Positions 31,657-41,663 are shown, counted from the stretch's first letter. The stretch is DNA of 42,521 nt from Bacteroidaceae bacterium (GCA_017471185.1 JAFUVZ010000040.1:1-42521), one strand, 5' to 3'. Notes: a model not told the origin generated them from the letters alone. A program made the numbers and translations.

Positions 31657-33171
31657 TTATTGATCACCAGTAGGATTCTGATCCTTAGAAGCATCCAGTG
31701 CAGCATTTCCATCGAACTCAGCCTGAGGGATAGTCAGCACCCACATGTAGTTCTCAGGATTGTCTGTAGGACGGTTAGACAACAGGGCAGCATCTGGCCA
31801 GCCCTGAGCAGATGTACGGCGGAAGCCCTGCTTCAGACGACGGATATCGAATACACGTCCGTACTCACCCCACAGCTCGATACGACGCTGGTTGATGATT
31901 TCCTCACGCAGAGAACCAGTAACGTCAGATGTCAGCGCACCCATTGCGGTACCAGTCTTGGTGCAGTTGTAAGCAGGATCACGCTTTGCCATCAACTGGT
32001 TCAGCCAGTTTTGAGCAGAGCTGTTGTCACCCAGCATACAGTTAGCCTCAGCAGCAGTCAGGTAAGCTTCCTCAACACGCATCCAGATATAGTCACCCAT
32101 CCAAGTCTGCATATCAGCGAACTTCAGCTTGTCATTAACTAAGTCAGCAGTCCACCAAGCAGCCTTACGCTCATCGGTATCGTTCATCTTAGCATACAGC
32201 TCAGCATTGATAGCCTTCAGTGCACGACCACCATAAGGAGCATCTGGATCCATGTGAGTGAAGAAACCGGCATACATACCGCTCTGGTCAGATATAATCT
32301 GAGCTCCCCACATCACGTTGCCTGCATCGACACTGTTCACACCGTCGAATGCAGCCACTGGCTGAATGGTGATACCATTGCTGTTAGCCCAAGCAATGGC
32401 AGCTTCAGAAGCAGTCTTTGCAGTCTGCCAGTCTTCCATAGTAAGGGCGATACGAGCCTGCAACTGACGAGCTACGCCGTAGCTGATGTGGCTCTTATGA
32501 GCCTGAGTAGTTCCTTCCAGGTACTGAACAGCCTTCTGGATATCAGAAGTGATCTGTGCATAAACCTGAGCAACGGTAGAACGAGGCTGACCTTCAGTCT
32601 CAGGAGAAGTTGGCTCAGTATAGATAGGAACGCAAGGCTCGCTCTCATGACCCACGTATGTACGAGCAAAGAACTGTGACAGCATGAAGTATGAGTAAGC
32701 ACGGATAGCGTAAGCCTGACCCATTACATAGTTTACGTTGTCACCTTCCATAGTTTCCTCAGCAGCCAGGATATAGTTAGCGTTTGAAATCCACTGATAG
32801 AAAGCAAACCAGAGGTCGTATGAACGCCATGAGCTGCTGGTGAAATGAGCCTTTACATTATATACAGCGTCATACCAGAACCAACCGCTACCAGAGGCTT
32901 TCATGATAAGGTCATCGCCCATCACATCACCTGTCAGATTATAGGCAATGATACCAAAGCACTGGTGAGTGTTACCGGTAGTTGACCAACCGGAAGTGTA
33001 CATAGAACGGTAGATACCGTTCAGAGGAACCATAGCAGCGTCTGAAGTAGTCATCAAGCTGGCACCAGACATAGAGTTGGTTGGCTGGGTATCAAGCTGA
33101 TCTTCAGAGCAAGCGGTGAACATACCACCTGCCAACAAGCCGATTAATGTATATTTAAAAATTGATTTCAT
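31657..33171 (-). CDS. SusD/RagB-family lipoprotein
   Basis: A 504-aa SusD-like protein (lipobox FTAC, Cys21), the substrate-binding lid of the adjacent SusC pore. The helical TPR-like core is seen in NANYILAAEET, YAIRAYSYFMLSQFFAR, AQIARIALTMEDW-like segments and the C-terminal SusD domain (WIRVEEAYLTAAEANCMLGD with IRREL-like GYVDIRRL region FDIRRLKQGF). The gene follows susC by 24 nt. Substrate is unknown because no glycoside hydrolase is linked; a peptide or oligosaccharide are both possible. Confidence 0.92.
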   Translation of the reverse strand: MKSIFKYTLIGLLAGGMFTACSEDQLDTQPTNSMSGASLMTTSDAAMVPLNGIYRSMYTSGWSTTGNTHQCFGIIAYNLTGDVMGDDLIMKASGSGWFWYDAVYNVKAHFTSSSWRSYDLWFAFYQWISNANYILAAEETMEGDNVNYVMGQAYAIRAYSYFMLSQFFARTYVGHESEPCVPIYTEPTSPETEGQPRSTVAQVYAQITSDIQKAVQYLEGTTQAHKSHISYGVARQLQARIALTMEDWQTAKTASEAAIAWANSNGITIQPVAAFDGVNSVDAGNVMWGAQIISDQSGMYAGFFTHMDPDAPYGGRALKAINAELYAKMNDTDERKAAWWTADLVNDKLKFADMQTWMGDYIWMRVEEAYLTAAEANCMLGDNSSAQNWLNQLMAKRDPAYNCTKTGTAMGALTSDVTGSLREEIINQRRIELWGEYGRVFDIRRLKQGFRRTSAQGWPDAALLSNRPTDNPENYMWVLTIPQAEFDGNAALDASKDQNPTGDQ

Positions 33172-33195
33172 ATATATATTCTCCTGTTTTAAAAG

Positions 33196-36100
33196 TTAGA
33201 ACTTCACTTCCACACCTAATGACCATGTCTTATTTGGAGCATAATCATAGTTCGTTCGGCCGTCAAAGCTGTTCTGAGGATCCATACCGTTCAGGTGAGT
33301 GAACAGGGCAAGGTTATCAACAGAACCGAATACACGTACATTGCTCAGACCAGCAGCACGGGTCCATGCCTTTGGCAAGGTGTAACCCAGTGTGATGTTC
33401 TTGATAGCGAAATATGAAGCGTTAACCAAGAAGCGGTTAGTACGAACATTTGAGCTTGCCACTTCAACGCGAGGAACATCAGTGATGTCACCTGGCTTCT
33501 GCCAACGGCGCAACAGATTCTTGTGGAATGCATTGTTGTAGTACATGTTGTCCATAGCCTGTGCATACAGAGCGTCATATACCTTACCACCGATTGAGTA
33601 AGTTGTCAGGATAGAGAGGTCGATGCCCTTCCAAGAGAAGTCAGTTGAGATACTACCATACAGGTCAGGAATACGGCTACCGAAATAGTACTTGGTAGTG
33701 TTAGCCTTAGAGTAGTCAGAAGTAATAGTCTCAGTGCCTGGGATCATATCGCCATTGTCATCCTTGTCATAAGTCCAATAGAGCTGAGCACCTGTTGCAG
33801 GGTCAACGCCGGCAGACTTAGGCATGTAGAATGTACGGAGGGTCATGCCTTCCTTGATGATATAGTTACCACTGATAATCTCAGGAGACTCAGCAGTCAG
33901 CTTCAGCACCTTATTCTTCTGGGTTGAACCCATCCAACGAACGTTCCATTCAAAATCCTTGTTGCGGATGATGGTACCAGTCAAATCCAACTCAATACCG
34001 CTGTTGCGCATATCACCCACGTTAGCATAATAGCCATCGAAACCGGTTGACAGAGGCATCGGGTAGTTCAGCAACATGTCTGTAGTCTTACGAACGTAGA
34101 ACTCACCGCTGAAACGGATGCGGTTATCGAGGAATGTACCTTCAACACCCACGTTGAAGTTGCCGTTCTTCTCCCAAGAGATACCACGGTTTTCCAGAGT
34201 GCTGATGAAACCACCGATCTGGTTAGCGTTAGGGTACTCAAGACTGTAGAGAGACTGCCATGCATAGTAGGTATCGAGGTTATCGTTACCCTGCTGACCG
34301 TAGCTGACCTTCAAAGAGAGGTTGTTGATCCAAGAGATATCCTCCATGAAACGTTCCTTAGAGATACGCCAGTTAGCACCTACTGACCAGAAGGTACCGT
34401 AGCGGTTGTCCTTATAGAAACGGGAAGAACCGTCACGACGGATAGAAGCGTCAAAGTAGTACTTGTCATCATAGTTGTACTGAGCACGGCCCAGCCAAGA
34501 GTTGATGCGGTAATTATGAGTATAAGAGTCAGCATCATACATAGTAGTTGCAGGACGCAGTTCGAGGATACCATCCACGAGGTTTGTCTTACCAGCCTGC
34601 AGATACTCATACTTGTAAGCATAGAACTCATGACCAGCCAACAGACTGATGGTGTGCTTGCCGAAACTGCGGTCCCAAGTGAGCAACTGGTTGAAAGTGT
34701 AGCTCTGGGTGCGTGTGTTACGCTTGGTCAGCAAACCGCCGGCGTTAGCCTGGTTACCATGATACATATTCATATAGTTCATACGGTTCAGGCTGCTGTA
34801 GTCAACACCGAAGTTCAGCTGCAGCTTGATACCCTGTGCCCAGCCCATAGACTCCTTGTCAGAGCCGAAGGTCATGCTGGTACGCAGACCAGCTGCGTCA
34901 CGACGGTCGCGAGCCTTATCCTGAGTCAACATACCTAAAGAGTTGAAGTCGCTCAGTGTACCGGGACGGTTAGCACCTGGCTGATCACCCCAGTCGAGCT
35001 GTGGCTGACCGTTGGCATCCAGTACATTGTTACCGCTGGCATCCTTCACATACATAGGCATCAATGGAGAGAGGAACTGAGCGGTGTACCATACGTTAGA
35101 CGTAGATGTATCTGAATAGTTGCTGAAGTTAGAGTCAGTATGAGTCAGGTTAGTATTGATGCTGGTGTTGAACCAGTCAGTAATCTGAGAAGAAATGTTG
35201 GCACGAGCACTGTAACGCTGGAAAGCCGTAGTCTTCAAGATACCGTCCTCGTTCAGGTAACCTAATGAGAACATATACTTGGTTCTGTCAGTACCACCGT
35301 TTACTGACAGCTGGTGCTCATGACGGAAAGCGTTGTTGTGCTTAACCATGTCAAACCAGTTTTCATTCCATGCTGCCTTAGCATCAGCGTGAATCTGACC
35401 GGTAGCAGGGTCAATCAGCTGGTCCCAAGTGTAGTTCTTGAATGGGTTGTAAAGCTCACCACCCTGGCCACCGAGGTAGTTAGCGCCACCTAAGTTAGCT
35501 CGTGCAGCAGCCTCAGCCTCATTCCAAGAATAGCCATTGTCAAACGCGTATGCGTTACGGATTGCCTCGTAAGTCAGCTGAACGAAGTCCTTCTGGTCAA
35601 CCAAGTCATACTGCTTGATGGCACGAGAAGACCAGCCTAAAGTTGAACGCCAGGTTACCTGAGCCTTACCTTCCTTACCACGCTTAGTAGTGATCATTAC
35701 GACACCGTTAGCACCACGGGCACCATACAGAGCACCGGCAGATGCATCCTTCAGGATAGTCATGCTCTCGATATCAGAAGGGTTCAGAGAGTTCAATTGA
35801 CCATCGTAAGGAATACCATCCACAACATACAGAGGGTCAGAATAAGCATTGATAGAGCCGAAACCACGAACGCGGATTTCAGGAGAAGAACCCGGCTGAC
35901 CAGAACCTGAAGTCATCAGGACACCGGTAGTCTGACCTTCCAGACCCTTGGTTACGTTAGTGATAGGACGAAGCTCCAGTTTCTCATTGTCCACCACAGA
36001 AGCAGAACCAGTGAATGAAGACTTCTTAGCCGTACCGTAAGCCACTACCATCACCTCGTCAAGCAGCTCAGCTTCAGGAGACAGCACTACCTGCACGTTA

Positions 36101-36363
36101 TTGGCGATAGCCACCTCCTGAGTACGGAAGCCGACGAATGAAATCATCAGGGTCGTAGCGTTAGAGGGGACGTTTGGCAGAACGAAAGCACCTTCCACGT
36201 CAGTGATAGTACCAGTAGTCGTTCCTTTTACCAGTACGGAAGCACCGATAACGGGATCTCCCGCCTCATCAACAACGGTACCACGTACTGAACGTGTCTG
36301 TGCCATTGCCAATGTGAAACTTGCAAACAAGCAAGCCAAAAGCACTAATACTCTTTCTTTCAT
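33196..36363 (-). CDS. SusC/RagA TonB-linked outer-membrane protein (leftward)
   Basis: A 1055-aa TonB-dependent transporter. The signal peptide MKERVLVLLACLFASFTLAM is followed by a carboxypeptidase-D-like domain (about 26-110: VRGTVVDEAGDPVIGASVLV), the TonB/plug region (VMVVAYGTAKKSSFTGSA, VRGFGSINAYSDPLYVVDG, ESMTILKDASAGALYGARGANGVV is longer; key part GARGANGVVMITTKRG) and a 22-strand barrel ending in aromatic VEVKF. Together with SusD it imports oligomers across the outer membrane. Its promoter lies at 36566-36597 with a long ~196-nt leader. Its first 66 bp are a near-perfect inverted copy of the start of the divergent susC. Confidence 0.95.
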   Translation of the reverse strand: MKERVLVLLACLFASFTLAMAQTRSVRGTVVDEAGDPVIGASVLVKGTTTGTITDVEGAFVLPNVPSNATTLMISFVGFRTQEVAIANNVQVVLSPEAELLDEVMVVAYGTAKKSSFTGSASVVDNEKLELRPITNVTKGLEGQTTGVLMTSGSGQPGSSPEIRVRGFGSINAYSDPLYVVDGIPYDGQLNSLNPSDIESMTILKDASAGALYGARGANGVVMITTKRGKEGKAQVTWRSTLGWSSRAIKQYDLVDQKDFVQLTYEAIRNAYAFDNGYSWNEAEAAARANLGGANYLGGQGGELYNPFKNYTWDQLIDPATGQIHADAKAAWNENWFDMVKHNNAFRHEHQLSVNGGTDRTKYMFSLGYLNEDGILKTTAFQRYSARANISSQITDWFNTSINTNLTHTDSNFSNYSDTSTSNVWYTAQFLSPLMPMYVKDASGNNVLDANGQPQLDWGDQPGANRPGTLSDFNSLGMLTQDKARDRRDAAGLRTSMTFGSDKESMGWAQGIKLQLNFGVDYSSLNRMNYMNMYHGNQANAGGLLTKRNTRTQSYTFNQLLTWDRSFGKHTISLLAGHEFYAYKYEYLQAGKTNLVDGILELRPATTMYDADSYTHNYRINSWLGRAQYNYDDKYYFDASIRRDGSSRFYKDNRYGTFWSVGANWRISKERFMEDISWINNLSLKVSYGQQGNDNLDTYYAWQSLYSLEYPNANQIGGFISTLENRGISWEKNGNFNVGVEGTFLDNRIRFSGEFYVRKTTDMLLNYPMPLSTGFDGYYANVGDMRNSGIELDLTGTIIRNKDFEWNVRWMGSTQKNKVLKLTAESPEIISGNYIIKEGMTLRTFYMPKSAGVDPATGAQLYWTYDKDDNGDMIPGTETITSDYSKANTTKYYFGSRIPDLYGSISTDFSWKGIDLSILTTYSIGGKVYDALYAQAMDNMYYNNAFHKNLLRRWQKPGDITDVPRVEVASSNVRTNRFLVNASYFAIKNITLGYTLPKAWTRAAGLSNVRVFGSVDNLALFTHLNGMDPQNSFDGRTNYDYAPNKTWSLGVEVKF
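36298..36363 (-). repeat. 66-bp inverted repeat, left copy (susC signal peptide)
   Basis: The first 66 bp of the leftward susC match the first 66 bp of the rightward susC (37085-37150) at 64 positions, in inverted orientation. The match is nearly complete up to the end of the signal peptide and then drops. Similarity just upstream of the ATG is weaker. Confidence 0.85.
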
Positions 36364-36481
36364 AAAACAATTTATTAAAATTAATAACTAAAATCTCCTA
36401 TATCTTTGTGTCATAAGCGATAACGCTCATATCATACCCTTTATTTCCCAAATCTGTTCAGAGGCACTAATAATTGCTTCA

Positions 36482-36494
36482 AAAATCCCCGTTT
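36482..36494 (-). repeat. Inverted AAACGGGGATTTT motif, left copy
   Basis: The 13-nt complement AAAATCCCCGTTT occurs here, in the leader of the leftward susC, with its inverted partner at 37035-37047 in the leader of the rightward susC. Confidence 0.5.
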
Positions 36495-36565
36495 TTTATT
36501 ACACCATATTTATATATAGCTCATTAAACCCCTCCTCTTTTCACATTTTTTAGAAGATATTTCCG

Positions 36566-36597
36566 CAAAGATACAAAATATTTTAAATACGCACCAA
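36566..36597 (-). promoter_or_regulatory. Promoter of leftward susC
   Basis: Minus strand TTG (36597-36595), 21 nt, TATCTTTG (36573-36566), giving a start near 36559 and a leader of about 196 nt. No equally good promoter faces the rightward susC in 36364-37084; the plus-strand TATCTTTG at 36401 has no -33 partner. The remaining intergenic DNA is AT-rich. Confidence 0.65.
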
Positions 36598-36823
36598 ATT
36601 TCTTAAAAGATTTATTACAATGACAATTTGAAAGGAAAACAGCCACATTTTTTGCGAAAGTATAATTTATCTTGCCAAATGATAGGCTTAGACAATCTAC
36701 AACAAGTATCAAAACAATGCCACACTAACATAATGACAGAAACTATACTGGAAAAATATGTAAAATAATTCCCTTTTTTCTCTTTCTTATGTCATTTTAC
36801 CAGTGCAGAAGTGAACTATCTTG

Positions 36824-36856
36824 TGAAACAGGACAATGAAACAATACTGTGAAACA
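36824..36856. repeat. Three TGAAACA repeats at 13-bp spacing
   Basis: TGAAACA at 36824, 36837 and 36850, and two more copies at 36967 and 36991, all direct and in the intergenic region between the divergent susC genes. Regular spacing suggests a protein-binding array, upstream of the rightward susC. Confidence 0.55.
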
Positions 36857-36896
36857 AATAAATCATTTTCTACTAAAAGATTAATAGAAACAAATA

Positions 36897-36918
36897 CTTT
36901 CTGAGATGACTCAGAAAG
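36897..36918. promoter_or_regulatory. 22-bp palindrome in susC intergenic region
   Basis: CTTTCTGAG (36897-36905) pairs with CTCAGAAAG (36910-36918) around ATGA. It could be an operator or the arm of a recombinase site; no T-tract suggests it is not a terminator. Confidence 0.45.
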
Positions 36919-37034
36919 CACTCCCTAATCTATAATCTCAAAACTTCCCTTTGATAGGGCGTTTTATGAAACAGGAATCTAACGATATTATGAAACAATT
37001 ATTATAAACTCCTCTTTTTCAAAAGGTCTTGAAT

Positions 37035-37047
37035 AAACGGGGATTTT
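37035..37047 (+). repeat. AAACGGGGATTTT motif, right copy
   Basis: Plus-strand copy of the 13-nt motif, 38 nt before the rightward susC start codon; the inverted copy is at 36482-36494. Confidence 0.5.
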
Positions 37048-37084
37048 GCTGAAACTTTTATTACTAATTATAACAGTTATTTTT

Positions 37085-37150
37085 ATGAAAGAAAGAGTAT
37101 TAGTGCTTTTGGCTTGCTTGTTTGCGAGCTTCACATTGGCAATGGCACAG
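37085..37150 (+). repeat. 66-bp inverted repeat, right copy
   Basis: The inverted partner of 36298-36363; differs at two positions (GCGAGC instead of GCAAGT). Confidence 0.85.
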
Positions 37151-40100
37151 AATTCAACGGTTTCAGGTACCGTAGTCGATGAGACTGGAGAGCCTGTCAT
37201 CGGAGCTTCTATTCTTGTGGAGGGTACTGCAAGAGGTACCATCTCAGATGTAGAAGGTAAATTCACCATAACCAATGTCCCTGCATCGGCTAAGAACCTG
37301 CAGGTGTCTTTTGTAGGTATGAGAACCCAGCTGGTTCCTATTACTAACGGTAACATACAGATAGTATTAAGGAATGACGCTGAAGTACTTGACGAAGTGA
37401 TGGTCGTTGCATACGGCACCACGACCAAGGCTTCTTTTACAGGCTCTGCTTCTGTGATGCGAGATACTGACATGTCCGCTCAACGCCAGTCTCTGGTTAA
37501 GTCATTAGAAGGTAAGGTAGCCGGCGTTCGTGTTGGTGCTTCCACTGGTGACCCTGGGTCAGACCAGGCGATAACTATCCGCGGTATCGGCTCTGTAAAC
37601 GGATCTACCCAACCCCTGTATGTTGTTGACGGCGTGCCCATCACCAATGAAAGCATGATCAGTTCTGGCGTACGTTCACAGTCTGTTCTTTCAACTATCA
37701 ATCCTGACGATATTGAGAGCATGACCGTATTGAAGGATGCTGCCGCTTCTTCACTTTATGGTTCGCGTGCTGCGAATGGTGTCATCATCATTACCACCAA
37801 GCGTGGTGCCATTGGCCGCACCAAGGTAACTTACGATGGTGAAGCAGGTTGGAGCAGTGTAGCAGTTCCAAGCGCACTGAAAATGATGAACTCCAAAGAG
37901 CTGAAACAATATTACAAGGATGCGTTAGCCGGGTATTTTGAGGTACGTGCAGGTCAGGATGCGGCTACTGCCGCTGAATATGCGCAGGAAGAGGTTGATA
38001 CACCTTGGGATGAAGGCGGATGGTTCCATGACCCTACCAGCAGTGTCAATACCGACTGGAGTAAAGAGGTTTATCGTACTGGCTTTACAACCAACCATCA
38101 GGTAGGCGTAAGCGGTGGGTCTGACAGGACCCAGTTCTATGCAAGTTTTGGTTACAACAAAGTAAACGGTACTGTTAAGAACAGTGAGTTTGAGCGTTAC
38201 AGTGGCCGTATCAACTTAGACCATCAGGTAACCGATTGGCTGAAGGTGGGTGTAAAACAGATGATATCTTACTCTAATACCGAAGGTTTCCGTGACCAAG
38301 GCGACCAGGCGCAGGGCTTCGGAACAACAGCGCCGCTTTCAATTATGTTCTCTTCTGACCCAAGCGCAACAGTAAAATTGCCTAATGGAGAGTATAACCC
38401 TGACACTGCATTCGGCAAGGTGGCAAATCCAAACCTGATGCTGAGCCGTACACTGAATGAATATGCTGAGTTCGTCAAGACCAACACCATGCGTAGTATG
38501 ACAAACGCTGACGTTGAAATCAAGTTGCCTTTCAACTTAACAGCACGATCTGTCTTCGGCTATGACTTTATTAATAATAAGGTGCATGAATTCTGGGCTC
38601 CAGGATCTGTGAACGGTGAATCTCTGACAGGTCTGTCTCAGCGTTGGGACTATACTAACCGGACTTTGACCTCTTCGACTACATTGAACTATGCCAACAA
38701 TTTCGGGTTGCACAACCTTCAAGTATTAGCAGGTTTCGAGGTTGAAAAGCGCAAATATGAATCGCTGACAGCCTCCGCTAAGCAGTTTGTAACATATAAA
38801 CTGCCTGAAATCTCCAATGGACAGACTTATGGTACTGGCGGTTCAGTGAGTGAGAATTCCATCATGTCCTGGTTAGCTAACGCCAACTACAACTATGACA
38901 ACAAGTATTATGTATCCGCTTCTTTCCGTCGTGACGGATCTTCACGACTGGCAACGGACAACCGTTGGTCTAACTTCTGGTCAGTTTCTGGTGCTTGGAG
39001 AATCAGCGGTGAGGAGTTCTTAAAAGATAATCCTTGGTTCAATGACTTAAAACTCCGTGTATCATACGGTACTAACGGCAACTTGCCCACGGGCAACTAT
39101 TCATACATGGGCCTTTACTCAACTACAGGCGGTTACGGTACAAGTTCTGCATACTACTGGTCACAGCTTTCTAACACAGCATTAGGTTGGGAGAAGTCAA
39201 AGAACTTCAACATAGGTTTGGATTGGAATCTGTTCGGACGTGTAGGCCTGACTGTTGAATACTATAATAAGGTAACCAGTGACATGCTGTTCGCAACGCC
39301 TATCTCATGGGTTACAGGCTTCGGCAGCAAGACATCCAACCTTGGTAAATTAGGCAACAGTGGCGTTGAAATCGCTATCAGTTCACAAAACATCGTGACC
39401 AAGAACTTCAGCTGGTCAACAGACTTCAACATTACCTTCCAGAGCAACAAGATTAAGGAACTTCCTAATGGAGAGGACGTTCAGTATGGTGACGGTAGCA
39501 TGTACCTGCTACGCGAAGGAGAATCTATGCATACTTTCTATCTGCCAGAGTATATCGGCGTGAATAAGGAAACCGGTCTGGGTGAATTCTGGATTGACCC
39601 GGAAGACCACTCAAAAGGTGTGACTAACTACTACACTCAGGCTGGAAGTACTATCGTGGGTAAAGCTATACCAGACTTCCTCGGTGGTATCACCAACCGC
39701 TTCACTTGGAAGAATTTCGACCTTTCATTCATGATTTCATTCCAGGGTGGCGCAAGTATGTTCGATTATCCGGGTTACTTCCTGCAGTTCTCTGATGGTG
39801 TTCGCGTAGGTTCTTTCAATGTCGTGAAGGAAGTTGCAGGCAACTATTGGACTCCGACCCATACGGATGCAGAATATCCACGTCCTATCTACGGTAACCC
39901 ATACCGTTCAGACCGTTTCTCTTCTCGCACCATTCGTTCTACCGACAATATCCGTATGCGCGATATTACCTTCGGTTACAGAATTCCCGTGAAGAAGAGT
40001 GTCATCAGCAATATGCGTGTATATTTCCGTGCAACCAATCCGTTCTTGATTTACTGTGCTACCAAGAACATTGATCCGGATGTAGATGTGAACGGTTATC

Positions 40101-40159
40101 GTCAGACTGACACACCTCCAACGCGCTCATTTGTATTTGGATTGAACTTTGAATTATAA
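37085..40159 (+). CDS. SusC/RagA TonB-linked outer-membrane protein (rightward)
   Basis: A 1024-aa SusC-like transporter. The signal peptide (MKERVLVLLACLFASFTLAM, the same as the leftward paralogue) leads to a carboxypeptidase-D-like domain (VSGTVVDETGEPVIGASILV), plug (VMVVAYGTTTKASFTGSA, IRGIGSVNGSTQPLYVVDG, LYGSRAANGVIIITTKRG) and a barrel ending in FGLNFEL. The paralogues diverge beyond the signal peptide, so substrates probably differ. The ATG at 37085 is chosen; an upstream in-frame opening (37046) falls in the leader. The gene is followed by susD 20 nt downstream. No canonical promoter is visible. Confidence 0.95.
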   Translation: MKERVLVLLACLFASFTLAMAQNSTVSGTVVDETGEPVIGASILVEGTARGTISDVEGKFTITNVPASAKNLQVSFVGMRTQLVPITNGNIQIVLRNDAEVLDEVMVVAYGTTTKASFTGSASVMRDTDMSAQRQSLVKSLEGKVAGVRVGASTGDPGSDQAITIRGIGSVNGSTQPLYVVDGVPITNESMISSGVRSQSVLSTINPDDIESMTVLKDAAASSLYGSRAANGVIIITTKRGAIGRTKVTYDGEAGWSSVAVPSALKMMNSKELKQYYKDALAGYFEVRAGQDAATAAEYAQEEVDTPWDEGGWFHDPTSSVNTDWSKEVYRTGFTTNHQVGVSGGSDRTQFYASFGYNKVNGTVKNSEFERYSGRINLDHQVTDWLKVGVKQMISYSNTEGFRDQGDQAQGFGTTAPLSIMFSSDPSATVKLPNGEYNPDTAFGKVANPNLMLSRTLNEYAEFVKTNTMRSMTNADVEIKLPFNLTARSVFGYDFINNKVHEFWAPGSVNGESLTGLSQRWDYTNRTLTSSTTLNYANNFGLHNLQVLAGFEVEKRKYESLTASAKQFVTYKLPEISNGQTYGTGGSVSENSIMSWLANANYNYDNKYYVSASFRRDGSSRLATDNRWSNFWSVSGAWRISGEEFLKDNPWFNDLKLRVSYGTNGNLPTGNYSYMGLYSTTGGYGTSSAYYWSQLSNTALGWEKSKNFNIGLDWNLFGRVGLTVEYYNKVTSDMLFATPISWVTGFGSKTSNLGKLGNSGVEIAISSQNIVTKNFSWSTDFNITFQSNKIKELPNGEDVQYGDGSMYLLREGESMHTFYLPEYIGVNKETGLGEFWIDPEDHSKGVTNYYTQAGSTIVGKAIPDFLGGITNRFTWKNFDLSFMISFQGGASMFDYPGYFLQFSDGVRVGSFNVVKEVAGNYWTPTHTDAEYPRPIYGNPYRSDRFSSRTIRSTDNIRMRDITFGYRIPVKKSVISNMRVYFRATNPFLIYCATKNIDPDVDVNGYRQTDTPPTRSFVFGLNFEL

Positions 40160-40179
40160 TTAAAAAGAGAAGAAGAATT

Positions 40180-41568
40180 ATGAAGAAAATATACTTAACA
40201 ATCGGAGTTGTCACTGGCTTTGTTCTGTCGTCATGCAGCGGTTTCTTAGACAGAGAGCCTTCTACCGCATTGCCAGTTGACGGAGCTATTACTACCGTAG
40301 CCGATTTGGAAAATGCCGTCAATGGCGTGGGTTACGTAGTATCTGGTGAAAGAGGCACCTACGGCGCTGAGTTTACCCTCTATGCGGACCTTCTGACCAA
40401 TGAGTTTGCTGTAATTCAAAGCAACAACCAAAGCGTGCCTATCTCCAGCTATAACCTGACAAAGTATGACGAACTGGCTACCAACCCATATCGCGTACAT
40501 TATCAGGGCATTGCTAATGTAAATAAGGCACTTGAAACTTCAAACGAACTGGCAGGCAGTGAAGTTACCAACCTGCAGGGTCAGCTCTATGCTTGGCGAG
40601 GACTACTCCACTTTGACTTGGCCCGTATGTTCGCCCATATTCCATCTACCGTCAGCAACACGTCAGAGGCAAACTCCGGCGTGCCTTTGGCAGACCAGGT
40701 ATTTGATCCAGAATACAAGCCAACACGCGCCACATTAGCAGAGACTTATAGCCTGATTATTTCTGATTTCACCAAGGCTATCAGTATGTTGGATGAAGAC
40801 AACGGCATAGGTTATATGAACAAATGGGCAGCTCAGGCTTTACGTGCACGCGCTTATCTCTATATGGGTGACTATAGCAATGCATTGGCTGATGCAAATG
40901 CCGTTATCAACAGCGGCGCATACCAGCTCTACACACCATCCAATTATGCAAGCGTTTGGGCAGCAGAAGGAACTTCTGAGTCTATCTTTGAATTCTTGAC
41001 CACAGACAACTATAATGCACAGCGTTATTCACCTGGCTATTACACGGATGCGAGTGGCTATGCAGAGTGCGCTTTCAATGTGGAGGGAGAACTGTTTAAG
41101 TATCTGTCAACTCATCCTGAAGACGTACGCTCTAAAATGATCAAGGACCAGACTTCTCACAAAGATGCTCCTGGATTCTATCCAGCCAAATACCCTGGCC
41201 GTGGCGGTTCTATTTATGTGAATAACCCCAAGATCATCCGTCTGTCTGAGGTATATCTGATTGCTGCTGAGGCATCTTTCCATCTCAATGGCGGCAGTGA
41301 GGCTGCTGCTTACATTAATGAGATTGAGAAAAACCGTGTTGAAGGTTATACTGATGTGGCTTCAGTTACTATTGACGATATCATCTTCGAATATACCAAG
41401 GAACTGTTTGCTGAAAACCAGATTGCATTCGCATACTGGCGCAACGGCAAATCTGTCACTAACTCTTTAGGCCAGCAGATAGGCGCGGACAACCAACGTG
41501 CCATCATGCCAATTCCACAGCGTGAAATCGACATGAACGCTGCTTTGGTCCAGAATCCAGGCTATTAA
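40180..41568 (+). CDS. SusD/RagB-family lipoprotein (rightward locus)
   Basis: A 462-aa SusD-like lipoprotein (lipobox LSSC, Cys19: VLSSCSGFLDREPSTALP). The N-terminal SusD-like motif NVNKALE, the repeated helical hairpins (YAWRGLLHFDLARMF, AAQALRARAYLYMGDYSNAL) and the C-terminal SusD domain (RLSEVYLIAAEASFHLNGG) are visible. Pairs with the SusC just upstream to import a glycan or peptide. A strong terminator follows at 41605-41635. Confidence 0.92.
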   Translation: MKKIYLTIGVVTGFVLSSCSGFLDREPSTALPVDGAITTVADLENAVNGVGYVVSGERGTYGAEFTLYADLLTNEFAVIQSNNQSVPISSYNLTKYDELATNPYRVHYQGIANVNKALETSNELAGSEVTNLQGQLYAWRGLLHFDLARMFAHIPSTVSNTSEANSGVPLADQVFDPEYKPTRATLAETYSLIISDFTKAISMLDEDNGIGYMNKWAAQALRARAYLYMGDYSNALADANAVINSGAYQLYTPSNYASVWAAEGTSESIFEFLTTDNYNAQRYSPGYYTDASGYAECAFNVEGELFKYLSTHPEDVRSKMIKDQTSHKDAPGFYPAKYPGRGGSIYVNNPKIIRLSEVYLIAAEASFHLNGGSEAAAYINEIEKNRVEGYTDVASVTIDDIIFEYTKELFAENQIAFAYWRNGKSVTNSLGQQIGADNQRAIMPIPQREIDMNAALVQNPGY

Positions 41569-41604
41569 ACAATAGCGGTTTAGTTATTTAGATAGTTGTG
41601 AAGG

Positions 41605-41635
41605 GAGGTCTCCATGCGAATGGGGACCTCTTTTT
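41605..41635 (+). terminator. Terminator of rightward susCD
   Basis: GAGGTCTCCA (41605-41614) pairs with TGGGGACCTC (41621-41630), one G-U pair, followed by T5. Confidence 0.85.
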
Positions 41636-41663
41636 CATCCTACATAAAACCACATTAATTCTT

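Noticed and set aside
36824-36997. Replication origin (iterons)
   Set aside because: No replication initiator gene nearby; location between susC genes fits regulation better.
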